Source: Tabrizicola sp.
GTDB lineage: Bacteria; Pseudomonadota; Alphaproteobacteria; Rhodobacterales; Rhodobacteraceae
Assembly (NCBI RefSeq): GCF_030694085.1
Contig: NZ_JAUXZE010000039.1
Coordinates: forward strand, 186,001-250,000
Direction: 5' to 3'
DNA length: 64,000 nt
Shown here: positions 8,854 through 16,177 of the stretch, one piece after another
Layout: every line of letters begins with the position of its first letter
How positions within the stretch are numbered: position 1 is the first letter of the stretch
The notes under the pieces: generated by a model
What the model saw: only the letters and a program-made list of their open reading frames with translations
What the model was told of the DNA's origin: nothing
Databases searched by the model: none
Program-made: the position numbers and the translations under genes

Positions 8854-9426
8854 ATGCTGATCCGTGATGCAACCGCCGCAGACGCCGACCATCTGGTCCG
8901 CTTCATCAACATGGCCGCCGACGACCTGCCGCTGCATTTCTGGAAAAAATCCGCCGGCCCGGGCGTGGACCCGATGGCCTATGGCCGCGAACGGGCCGCG
9001 CGCAAGACCGGCAGCTTCTCCTTCCGCAACGCCTGGCTGGCCGAAGTCGACGGCGAGGTTGCCGCCTGCCTTCTGGGCTACCCCGCCGCGCTGGAGCCCG
9101 AGGCCATCGACCCCGACACCCCGCCGATCTTCGTGCCTCTGCTGGAGCTGGAGGCGCTTGCGCCCGGTTCCTGGTATCTGAACGTGTTGGCAACCTACCC
9201 TGCCTATCGCGGGCGCGGTCTGGGTTCAGCGCTTCTCGCCAAGGCCGAGGCGGTGACCCGCCAGGCCGGCCGGACGACCATCAGCCTGATCGCCGAGGAC
9301 ACGCACCAGGACGCCCTGCGCCTCTACCGCGCGAAAGGCTTCGTGGAAGTCGCCCGCCGTCCTGTGGTGAAAGATGACTGGGCGGTCGGCGCGCAAGAGT
9401 GGATTCTGTTCACGAAATCCCTCTGA
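8854..9426 (+). CDS. GNAT family N-acetyltransferase
   Basis: A 190-residue acetyltransferase. The acetyl-CoA binding motif A appears as YLNVLATYPAYRGRGLGSALLAKAE (R/Q-x-x-G-x-G/A type), and motif B is represented by ALRLYRAKGFVEVARR. A perfect GAGGAGGTGA Shine-Dalgarno precedes the ATG. The acyl acceptor is unknown. It is monocistronic and convergent with the GAPDH gene; the 172-base gap between them holds a hairpin repeat and a short palindrome. Confidence 0.9.
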   Translation: MLIRDATAADADHLVRFINMAADDLPLHFWKKSAGPGVDPMAYGRERAARKTGSFSFRNAWLAEVDGEVAACLLGYPAALEPEAIDPDTPPIFVPLLELEALAPGSWYLNVLATYPAYRGRGLGSALLAKAEAVTRQAGRTTISLIAEDTHQDALRLYRAKGFVEVARRPVVKDDWAVGAQEWILFTKSL

Positions 9427-9441
9427 CCCGCCTCCTCGTTC

Positions 9442-9489
9442 GACTTCGTCTCCTCGTCGCAGAGAGCCACAGCGAGAAGCGACGAAGTC
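9442..9489. repeat. GACTTCGTC hairpin repeat
   Basis: Terminal arms GACTTCGTC (9442-9450) and GACGAAGTC (9481-9489) are perfectly complementary, and inner CTCG/CGAG tetranucleotides pair as well. It lies 15 bases after the acetyltransferase stop. A near-identical 19-base half is found at 4042-4060, so this is a dispersed intergenic repeat and not a unique terminator. Confidence 0.6.
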
Positions 9490-9582
9490 CCTGACGAGCG
9501 GCCGGATCGGCCCCTGCGGCCAACCTTTCCAGATCCTTAACGTCCGCGATCAAGTAACTGAATTTGCTTTTATTTCTGCGAT

Positions 9583-9598
9583 TGCCCACCGTGGACAC
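9583..9598. other. GTCCAC-N-GTGGAC palindrome, copy 1 (one arm mismatched)
   Basis: TGCCCACCGTGGACA reads as an imperfect 15-bp dyad directly next to the GAPDH stop codon, in the gap between two convergent genes. The flank (9561-9580) is AT-rich. Two perfect copies occur at 36026-36040 and 44590-44604 in the same type of position. Confidence 0.5.
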
Positions 9599-10585
9599 TC
9601 AGCCCATCCGAACTGCCATGTCCAGCATCCGGTTGGAAAATCCCCATTCGTTGTCGTACCACCCGAAGACCCGCAGCATCCCCCCGTTCGAAACCTTGGT
9701 CTCCGGGCAGGCCATCACCACCGACTCCGCCCGCGCCCGCAGGTCGGTCGAGACCAGCGGCCGGTCCGTCGCGCCGATCACGCTGCTTTCAGATTTGGCA
9801 GCCGCCCGGAAAGCCGCGTTGACCTCCTCGACCGATGGCCGTCCCTCGGTGACCAGATGGAAGTCCACGCAGGACACGCTGGCCACCGGCACCCGCACCG
9901 CCTGCGCCACGATCCGGCCCGCCAGGTCCGGCAGTACCCGATCCAGAAGCAGCGCCGCACTGGTCGTGGTCGGCACCATCGAAAGGGCCGCCGCCCGGCT
10001 GCGCGGATAGTCGGCGGCGGGGGCGTCCACCGTCGGCTGGCTGCCGGTGTAGCAGTGGACCGTCGTCATCGACCCGGTCACGATTCCCCAGTTTTCATGG
10101 ATCAGCCGCGCCAGCGGCGCCAGCGCATTGGTCGTGCAGGAGGCATTCGAAACGATCCTTTGCTTCGCCAGAACAGCGTGGTTCGCCCCCAGCACCACCG
10201 TCACATCCGCCGCCTGGGAGGGTCCCGAGATCAGCACACGTGCGGCACCTGCCTGCAAGCCCCGCTCCGCCACCTCCCGCGCTTCGGCGCGCCCGGTACA
10301 TTCCATGACCAGATCGGTCCCGGACAGGTCAAGCGTCGATAAATCCGAGGTCCGGTGCAGCGGCACTTTCCAGCCATCGACAACCAACGCCTCGTCCTGC
10401 AGCGCAACTGCGCCCTTCCAAGGTCCGAAGACACTGTCATACTCAAACAGATAGGCGCACATCTCGGACGCGGCGATGTCGTTTATCCCGACGATCTGAA
10501 GCCCTGGCCAGCGCTCGGGCGTCAGCAGATAGGCCCGCAGCACCGACCGCCCAATCCGACCGAATCCGTTGATGAAGATCCGCAT
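9599..10585 (-). CDS. Divergent glyceraldehyde-3-phosphate dehydrogenase-like protein
   Basis: A 328-residue phosphorylating-GAPDH-type protein. The Rossmann start is MRIFINGFGRIGRSVLRAYL with an NAD-type VGINDIAA. The catalytic motif SNASCTTN and the partner His in MTTVHCYTG are present. It departs from housekeeping GAPDH: NALAPLARL replaces the usual NCLAP, and the conserved RRARAA segment reads PRSRAA. It follows bhcD by 96 bases on the same strand, so it could be the last gene of the bhc operon. Erythrose-4-phosphate dehydrogenase or another aldehyde-phosphate specificity cannot be excluded. Two adjacent ATGs (10588, 10585) are possible starts. Confidence 0.85.
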   Translation of the reverse strand: MRIFINGFGRIGRSVLRAYLLTPERWPGLQIVGINDIAASEMCAYLFEYDSVFGPWKGAVALQDEALVVDGWKVPLHRTSDLSTLDLSGTDLVMECTGRAEAREVAERGLQAGAARVLISGPSQAADVTVVLGANHAVLAKQRIVSNASCTTNALAPLARLIHENWGIVTGSMTTVHCYTGSQPTVDAPAADYPRSRAAALSMVPTTTSAALLLDRVLPDLAGRIVAQAVRVPVASVSCVDFHLVTEGRPSVEEVNAAFRAAAKSESSVIGATDRPLVSTDLRARAESVVMACPETKVSNGGMLRVFGWYDNEWGFSNRMLDMAVRMG

Positions 10586-10681
10586 CATGCTGCCCCTGCC
10601 CCGTGCGCCCGCAGTCTCAGCACGGGCCGTGCGGTGCTTCAACGCCGTTCTTGTTCCCCGCACAATTCCCCTAACGCAGGC

Positions 10682-11641
10682 TTAGACTCCGACGTCAATC
10701 CCCAGGCCCCGCTCGGTCGCGCGCTGGACCGCGACAGCGGCAACCGCCAGGTCCTGCAGGCCGACGCCAGTGCCGTCGAAGAGCGTGATCTCGCCCTCGG
10801 ACTGCCGGCCCGGGTGTTTCCCGATCAGGACATCGCCCAGCGGCACGATGGCGCTCGCGTCCAGCACACCCGCCGCCACCGCATGCTGCGCCTCGCCGAT
10901 GGTGATGGACTGGGCCACTTCGTCCGTGAAGACCGACGCCCCGGCGACCAGGGTTGGCTCCACTTCCTGCTTGCCTTTCGTATCGGTCCCCATGCAGCTG
11001 AGATGCGTTCCCGGCGATACATGCCGGACCAGCAAGCTTGCCGCAGGCGAGGAGGTGATGGTCACGATCACCTCGGCCTCGCGCATCCGCACCAGGTCCA
11101 CGGGTTCAAATGGCAGACCCAGTTCGGCGGCGACGGCGCCAAGTTTCGGCAGCATCTCGGGGTGCAGGTTCCAGGCGATGACCCGCTCAAACCGCCGGAC
11201 CCGCGCGGCTGCACGAAGCTGGAACCCCGCCTGATGCCCGGCCCCGACGATCCCCAGCACCTGCGCCTCTGGCCGGGCCAACCGGTCGATGGCGATGGCC
11301 GAAGCCGCCGCCGTCCGCAGCGCGGTAAGGAGATTTCCGCCGACCATGGCAACGGGCCGCCCGGTGTCGGGGTCGAACAGGAAGACCGAGGACTGGTGGT
11401 TGATCAGTCCCTTGGCAGCATTTCCCGGGAAGTAGCCACCGGCCTTGACCCCCAGCTGTCCCGCCGCCCGGTCGAGGCCGGATTTGAAGCCGTACTGCCG
11501 CCCCTCGCCCAGCGCCTCGCGCACCACGGGGAAGTTGTAGGCCTCGCCCCTTGCCATCGCGGCGAAGCAGGCCTCGACCGCGCGGAAGGCGTCTTCGGGG
11601 GAGACGAGCGAGGCGATCAGGGCCTCGGGAACGATGAGCAT
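10682..11641 (-). CDS. bhcD: Iminosuccinate reductase
   Basis: A 319-residue member of the ornithine cyclodeaminase/mu-crystallin family. In the beta-hydroxyaspartate cycle BhcD reduces iminosuccinate to L-aspartate with NAD(P)H, regenerating the amino donor. The Rossmann loop appears as VLGIVGAGHQAGFQLRA; the substrate-side region FKSGLDRAAGQLGVKAGGYFPGN matches the family. The assignment as BhcD and not an ornithine cyclodeaminase rests on its place as last gene of bhcABCD. ATG 11641 has AAGGA eight bases upstream; a longer frame to 11713 runs through a repeat element and was rejected. Confidence 0.92.
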   Translation of the reverse strand: MLIVPEALIASLVSPEDAFRAVEACFAAMARGEAYNFPVVREALGEGRQYGFKSGLDRAAGQLGVKAGGYFPGNAAKGLINHQSSVFLFDPDTGRPVAMVGGNLLTALRTAAASAIAIDRLARPEAQVLGIVGAGHQAGFQLRAAARVRRFERVIAWNLHPEMLPKLGAVAAELGLPFEPVDLVRMREAEVIVTITSSPAASLLVRHVSPGTHLSCMGTDTKGKQEVEPTLVAGASVFTDEVAQSITIGEAQHAVAAGVLDASAIVPLGDVLIGKHPGRQSEGEITLFDGTGVGLQDLAVAAVAVQRATERGLGIDVGV

Positions 11642-11669
11642 CTGGTGGTCCTTTATGGCGGACGGCAGA

Positions 11670-11724
11670 GCGGGGGTTTCACACCCCCGCACCCCCGTGG
11701 GATATTTGGTCAAAGATGAAAGGG
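11670..11724 (-). repeat. Modular intergenic element, copy G (inside bhc operon)
   Basis: On the minus strand it reads CTTTCATCTTTG-a-CCAAATATCCC followed by a perfect GC-rich hairpin GCGGGGGT-GTGAA-ACCCCCGC. It fills the bhcC-bhcD gap, ending two bases from the bhcC stop codon. The same box-plus-hairpin organisation recurs in the copies at 23.5-23.75 kb. Confidence 0.75.
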
Positions 11725-11725
11725 C

Positions 11726-12889
11726 TTAGTAGGCTTTGCCGCGGGCCGAGACGGGCCAGACGCTTTCCACCTTGCCGTTCCTGACGCCGACATACCAGTC
11801 ATGCACGTTGCAGGTCGGGTCGCAGTGGCCGGGGATCAGCTTCAGCTTGTCGCCGACCTTCAGCACGCCTTGCGGGTCGTCGATCACCCCGTGTTCATCG
11901 CTGCATTTGACGTATTTCACGTCGTCGCGCCCGAAGATCACCGGAAGCCCCGAGTCCACCGACTGCGCCTTGAGCCCCGCGTCGCAGATCGCCTTGTCGG
12001 CCTTCACGTGGCTCATCACCGAGGTCAGGATGAACAGCGCATTCTCCCATTCGCCCCGGTCGATCCGGTTGCCGTCCTTGTCGAGTATGCGGCCGTAGTC
12101 CGCGTCCATGAAGGCGTAGGAGCCGCACTGAAGCTCGTTGTAGACGCCGGAAGTGCTTTCGAAATAGTAGCTGCCTGTGCCGCCCCCCGACACCAGGTCG
12201 GGCTTCAGGCCCGCGGCCGTGAGCGCGTCAACGCAGCCCTTCACCTGGGCGATGGCAGCGTCGAGCTTGGCCTTGCGGTCCTCGTACTTGTCCATGTGCT
12301 GCATCGCGCCCTGGTAGGCCTGGATGCCCGAGAACTTCAGCCCCGGTGCCGCCGCCACGGCCTGCGCGATGGCCACCACCTCATCGGGCGTCTTCACGCC
12401 GCAGCGGCCCGCGCCGCAGTCGATCTCGACGAAGACCTCGATCTCGGTGCCATGGCGAACCGCCGCCGCCGAAAGATCGGCCACGTTCGCCACGTCGTCA
12501 ACACAGACGATGGTCCGCGCGCCAAGCTTCGGCAAGCGCGCCAGCCGGTCGATCTTGGCCGGGTCGCGCACCTGATTGCTGACCAGCACATCCTTGATCC
12601 CGCCGCGCGCAAAGACCTCGGCTTCGCTGACCTTCTGGCAGCACACGCCGACCGAGCCGCCAAGCCGTTCCTGCAGCTTGGCCACGTCGACCGACTTGTG
12701 CATCTTGCCATGCACCCGGTGCCGCATGCCGTGAGACCGGGCGTAATCGCCCATCTTGACGATGTTCCGCTCCAGCGCGTCGAGGTCGAGGACCAGGCAG
12801 GGCGTCTGGATGTCCGCCTCATCCATGCCGGGCAGGGCAGGGATGTCGTAGCCCACTTCGAGGCCCTGGAAATTCGTCTGCTTGTTCAT
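11726..12889 (-). CDS. bhcC: Erythro-beta-hydroxyaspartate aldolase
   Basis: A 387-residue PLP enzyme of the DSD1/D-threonine aldolase fold. In the bhc cycle it joins glycine and glyoxylate to (2R,3S)-beta-hydroxyaspartate. The N-terminal alanine-racemase-like barrel holds the PLP lysine region RVHGKMHKSVDVAKL. The C-terminal domain carries the metal-binding pair in IPGHCDPTCNVHDWYVG (His and Cys near the end), typical of metal-dependent D-threonine aldolase-type enzymes. It starts four bases after the bhcB stop. Alone it would be called a D-threonine aldolase-like protein; context makes BhcC highly likely. Confidence 0.94.
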   Translation of the reverse strand: MNKQTNFQGLEVGYDIPALPGMDEADIQTPCLVLDLDALERNIVKMGDYARSHGMRHRVHGKMHKSVDVAKLQERLGGSVGVCCQKVSEAEVFARGGIKDVLVSNQVRDPAKIDRLARLPKLGARTIVCVDDVANVADLSAAAVRHGTEIEVFVEIDCGAGRCGVKTPDEVVAIAQAVAAAPGLKFSGIQAYQGAMQHMDKYEDRKAKLDAAIAQVKGCVDALTAAGLKPDLVSGGGTGSYYFESTSGVYNELQCGSYAFMDADYGRILDKDGNRIDRGEWENALFILTSVMSHVKADKAICDAGLKAQSVDSGLPVIFGRDDVKYVKCSDEHGVIDDPQGVLKVGDKLKLIPGHCDPTCNVHDWYVGVRNGKVESVWPVSARGKAY

Positions 12890-12893
12890 GGGA

Positions 12894-13865
12894 TTAGCCT
12901 TTCATCCAGGGAAGTTTGTCCAGATCGACGTTGCCGCCGGTGATGATGATGCCCACGCGCTTGCCCCGGAAGGCGTCGCGGTTCTTCAGGACCACCGCCA
13001 GCGGCACGGCGCTGGAGGGTTCCATCACCACGCGCAGGTGCTTCCAGGTCAGCTTCATCGCCTCGATGATCTCGTCTTCCGACGCGGTGTAGATCTCGCT
13101 GACGTGGTTCGACACGAAATGCCAGGTCAGGTCCTTCAGCGGCACCAGAAGGCCGTCGGCAATGGTCTTCGGCGCGTCGTCGGCGATGATATGCCCGGCC
13201 TTGAAGCTGCGATAGGCGTCGTCCGCCTGTTCCGGCTCGGCGGCGATCACCTTGGTTTCGGGCGAGAGGGTGGAAAGCGTCAGGCAGGTGCCCGAGATCA
13301 TCCCGCCGCCGCCGATGGGGGCCACCACCATGTCAAGGCCCCCGGTCTGCTCCATGAACTCACGCGAACAGGTGCCCTGCCCGGCGATCACGCGGGGGTC
13401 GTTGTAGGGGTGGACGAAGTCGCCGCCCGTCTTCGCCTGCACCTCGGCGAAGGTCGCCTCGCGGCTGGTGGTGGAGGGTTCACACTCGGTGATCACACCG
13501 CCGTAGCGGCGCACGGTGTCCTTCTTGGCCTGCGGCGCAGTGCGGGGCATGACCACGTTGCAGGGGATGCCCCGCAGCATGGCGGCATAGGACAGACAGG
13601 ACGCATGGTTGCCCGAGGAATGGGTGGCCACACCCAGTTTCGCCTGGTCCTCGGTCAGCCCGAAGACCGCATTGGCCGCCCCACGCACCTTGAAGGCCCC
13701 CGGCTCCTGGAAGTTCTCGCATTTGAAGAACAGCTCGCACCCGCTGAGTTCATTCAGGTAGTCCGAGGTGCGGACCGGGGTCTGGCGGATATGCGGGCGG
13801 ATGCGGTCGTGCGCGGCCCGCATGTCGTCGTAGGTGGGGATCAGCAATCCGTCCATGTTCTTCAT
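12894..13865 (-). CDS. bhcB: Beta-hydroxyaspartate dehydratase
   Basis: A 323-residue fold-type II PLP enzyme of the threonine dehydratase/serine racemase family. BhcB removes water from beta-hydroxyaspartate to give iminosuccinate. The Schiff-base lysine is in EPGAFKVRGAANA, the phosphate-binding glycine loop is PIGGGGMISG, and THSSGNHASCLSYAA is the substrate loop. Start options are ATG 13865 (AGGA close upstream) and ATG 13856; 13865 was used. The 73-base gap to bhcA holds two perfect palindromes. Confidence 0.93.
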   Translation of the reverse strand: MKNMDGLLIPTYDDMRAAHDRIRPHIRQTPVRTSDYLNELSGCELFFKCENFQEPGAFKVRGAANAVFGLTEDQAKLGVATHSSGNHASCLSYAAMLRGIPCNVVMPRTAPQAKKDTVRRYGGVITECEPSTTSREATFAEVQAKTGGDFVHPYNDPRVIAGQGTCSREFMEQTGGLDMVVAPIGGGGMISGTCLTLSTLSPETKVIAAEPEQADDAYRSFKAGHIIADDAPKTIADGLLVPLKDLTWHFVSNHVSEIYTASEDEIIEAMKLTWKHLRVVMEPSSAVPLAVVLKNRDAFRGKRVGIIITGGNVDLDKLPWMKG

Positions 13866-13890
13866 TTTCCTGCTCTTTCCACTGGGTGCC

Positions 13891-13933
13891 AAAATCCTTC
13901 GAAGGATTTTGCAAGACTTTTCGAAAAGTCTTG
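13891..13933. repeat. Tandem perfect palindromes between bhcA and bhcB
   Basis: Two adjacent, perfectly self-complementary sequences. The first (13891-13910) is centred on TTCGAA with arms AAAATCC/GGATTTT. The second (13912-13933, 22 bp) has arms CAAGACTTTT/AAAAGTCTTG around CG. Neither is followed by a T-run on the coding strand, so they are more likely stabilising hairpins or protein-binding sites than terminators. Confidence 0.8.
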
Positions 13934-13938
13934 GCCCC

Positions 13939-15129
13939 TCACTCCGCCGCCAGCGCCATCGCCGGAACCGTTCCACGATAATACTCTTGCGCTGCCGCGA
14001 CGCCCGACCCCAGCTTCACCGGCCAGCCAAGGTCGGCCATGCACATCTCGGCCACGCACAGGCCCGACAGCACCATCGCCTCGGTCAACATCCCGAGATG
14101 CCCGATGCGGAAGACCTTGCCCGCGACTTCTCCCAGGCCCACGCCGAAGGCCATGCCGTATTTCGTCGCCGCCAGTTGCACCAGCGCGGTCCCGTCGCAG
14201 CCTTGGGGGACCTTCACCGCCGTCACCGTATCGGAATAAAGCTCGGGCGAAGCCGCATATGGCTCCATCCCCCAAGCGAAGGCCGCGCGGCGCACCCCTT
14301 CGGCGAGGCGGTGGTGGCGCGCGTAGACGTTCTCCAGCCCCTCGTTTTCCAGCAGGTCGATCGAATGGGCAAGGCCCGCGATGAGGCCCACGGCGGGCGT
14401 ATAGGGATAGCCGCCACGGGCATAGGACGCCAGCATGTCTTTGAAATCAAAAAAGGTTCGCGGCAGCCTCGCCGTCTCCATCGCGGCGATGGCCTTGGGG
14501 CTGACCCCCAGGATCGCCAGACCCGCCGGCAGCATGAAGCCCTTCTGGCTTCCCGCCACGGCAATATCCACGCCCCAGCCCGCGAAGTCGAAGGGCATCG
14601 AGGCAATCGACGACACCCCGTCCACGAACAGCATCGCCCCATGCCCTGCCGCATCCATCGCGGCGCGAATACCGGCGATGTCGGACTTCACACCCGTCGC
14701 GGTTTCATTGTGCGTGGCCAACACCGCCTTGATTCTGCCCTCGCCGTCCGCCTGCAAAGCCGCCTCGATGGCCGCCAGCGGCGCACCCTGCCCCCAGGGC
14801 GTCTCGATGATCTGGACCTCCAGCCCGTGCCGCTGGCAAAGGTCAATCCAGCGGTGGCTGAACATCCCGAACCGTGCCGCCAGCACTATGTCGCCGGGCG
14901 ACAGGGTGTTCGTCACAGCCGCCTCCCAGCCGCCGGTCCCCGTCGATGGGATCACGATGATCTCGCCCTGATCCATCTTCAGAACCCGTCGCACGCCTTC
15001 CACGGCAGGCTTGAACAGCCGGGCAAACGCGGGTGAACGGTGGTCCAGCGTGGCCATGTCGCAGGCCTTCCGCACCGAATCCGGGATATTGGTAGGCCCG
15101 GGAATGAAAACGGGGTTCTGCATGGACAT
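13939..15129 (-). CDS. bhcA: Aspartate-glyoxylate aminotransferase
   Basis: A 396-residue class V aminotransferase (serine-glyoxylate aminotransferase fold). BhcA transfers the amino group of aspartate to glyoxylate, giving glycine and oxaloacetate, the entry and exit point of the beta-hydroxyaspartate cycle. The N-terminus NPVFIPGPTNIPDSVRKA is typical; the PLP lysine is in GSQKGFMLPAG and the phosphate-binding region is STGTGGWEAA. ATG 15129 has CAGGGAG seven bases upstream; an in-frame extension to 15156 lacks support. First gene of the bhcABCD operon, divergent from bhcR. Confidence 0.95.
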   Translation of the reverse strand: MSMQNPVFIPGPTNIPDSVRKACDMATLDHRSPAFARLFKPAVEGVRRVLKMDQGEIIVIPSTGTGGWEAAVTNTLSPGDIVLAARFGMFSHRWIDLCQRHGLEVQIIETPWGQGAPLAAIEAALQADGEGRIKAVLATHNETATGVKSDIAGIRAAMDAAGHGAMLFVDGVSSIASMPFDFAGWGVDIAVAGSQKGFMLPAGLAILGVSPKAIAAMETARLPRTFFDFKDMLASYARGGYPYTPAVGLIAGLAHSIDLLENEGLENVYARHHRLAEGVRRAAFAWGMEPYAASPELYSDTVTAVKVPQGCDGTALVQLAATKYGMAFGVGLGEVAGKVFRIGHLGMLTEAMVLSGLCVAEMCMADLGWPVKLGSGVAAAQEYYRGTVPAMALAAE

Positions 15130-15278
15130 CGGGCAACTCCCTGAAAGATCGCACACAGAACCTACGCCCCGCGACCAATCCGCACAATTTTTTCGAAAAG
15201 ATTTTTCATTGTTACGCGGACATGCTATTCCCTAATTCACTCAATGACTTGCGATTTTTCACGCACAGGAGGCACCAT
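15130..15278. promoter_or_regulatory. bhcA-bhcR divergent control region
   Basis: This 149-base gap separates the bhc operon from its IclR regulator and must hold both promoters and the BhcR operator. It contains the palindromic core TTTTCGAAAA (15190-15199) flanked by A/T runs. On the minus strand a weak promoter-like pair TTGTGC-N17-TAGGTT lies between that core and bhcA. The promoter call is tentative; the palindrome is directly visible. Confidence 0.5.
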
Positions 15279-16091
15279 ATGGCCCAGAAACCCCGCGGCC
15301 GCCCGAAGGCGTTCAACGACAAGACCGACCAGAACACCGTTCAGGCGCTGGACCGGGGCATGGACATCCTGACCCATGTCGCCCAGCACCCCGGCCGCAC
15401 CTTGTCGGAAATCGCCGAGGACACAGGCGAGGCCATCGCCACCGTCTTCCGCGCGCTTGTCACCCTGCAGGGTCACGGCATGGTCGAGGTCGATGAGCCC
15501 GGCCAGTTCTGGCACATCGGCCCCGGCGCCTTCCGTGTGGGGTCCGCCTTCCTGCGCCGCACCAAGGTGGTGGAACGCGCCCGTCAGCCGATGGACGCCC
15601 TGATGCGTGAAACAGGTGAGACCGCGAACCTGGGGATCGAGGTCAAGGACGAGGTCTTCTTCGTCGCCCAGGTCGAAACCTACGAGGCAATCCGCGCCTT
15701 CTTCCCGCCCGGCACCCGCGCGCCCATGCACTCCAGCGGGATCGGCAAGGCGCTGCTGGCCTGGTACCCCGAGGAAAAGACGCGCGGCATCCTCGCCCGC
15801 AAGGGGCTGGAGAAGTTCACCTCGCTGACCCTGACCAGCGACAGCGCCCTCTTGCGGGATCTTTCCCGCACCCGGGACCGCGGCTTCTCGATCGACGACC
15901 AGGAACGCGCCGAGGGGATGCGCTGTGTCGCGGCACCCATCTTCAACGCGCATGGCGAGCCGGTGGCAGGTCTCTCTGTCTCTGGTCCCGCCTTTCGCAT
16001 GGGCCTGTCGGACGCGACCCGGATCGGCGTGCTGGTCAGGGCGGCGGCGGATCAGGTGACGGAAGCCACCGGCGGCGCCCAGCCGGAGTGA
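15279..16091 (+). CDS. bhcR: IclR-family regulator of the beta-hydroxyaspartate cycle
   Basis: A 270-residue IclR protein: an N-terminal winged helix-turn-helix (LSEIAEDTGEAIATVFRALVTLQGHGMV, about residues 42-70) followed by the GAF-like effector domain, ending in the usual GLSVSGPAFRM segment. In Paracoccus denitrificans the homologue at this position controls bhcABCD in response to glyoxylate. The ATG at 15279 has a textbook AGGAGG; an upstream in-frame start at 15222 was rejected. The basic N-terminus (QKPRGRPKAF) precedes the HTH. Confidence 0.94.
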   Translation: MAQKPRGRPKAFNDKTDQNTVQALDRGMDILTHVAQHPGRTLSEIAEDTGEAIATVFRALVTLQGHGMVEVDEPGQFWHIGPGAFRVGSAFLRRTKVVERARQPMDALMRETGETANLGIEVKDEVFFVAQVETYEAIRAFFPPGTRAPMHSSGIGKALLAWYPEEKTRGILARKGLEKFTSLTLTSDSALLRDLSRTRDRGFSIDDQERAEGMRCVAAPIFNAHGEPVAGLSVSGPAFRMGLSDATRIGVLVRAAADQVTEATGGAQPE

Positions 16092-16177
16092 CGCTTTCGA
16101 CAGGGTCCGGTCGGTCGGGGGCCAGACGCGCCTGCCCGACCGGCTAGACAGGGTCGAACGCAGCGAAGGACCACCAG

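Noticed and set aside
12894..13865. Plain threonine dehydratase instead of bhcB
   Set aside because: Sequence alone would allow it, but the gene lies between bhcA and bhcC in the diagnostic bhcRABCD order.
13891..13933. Intrinsic terminator between bhcA and bhcB
   Set aside because: No T-run follows either palindrome on the coding strand, and the four bhc genes form one pathway.
13866..13976. Extended start of bhcB
   Set aside because: It would run through two perfect palindromes and into the 3' end of bhcA, and family length agrees with 13865.
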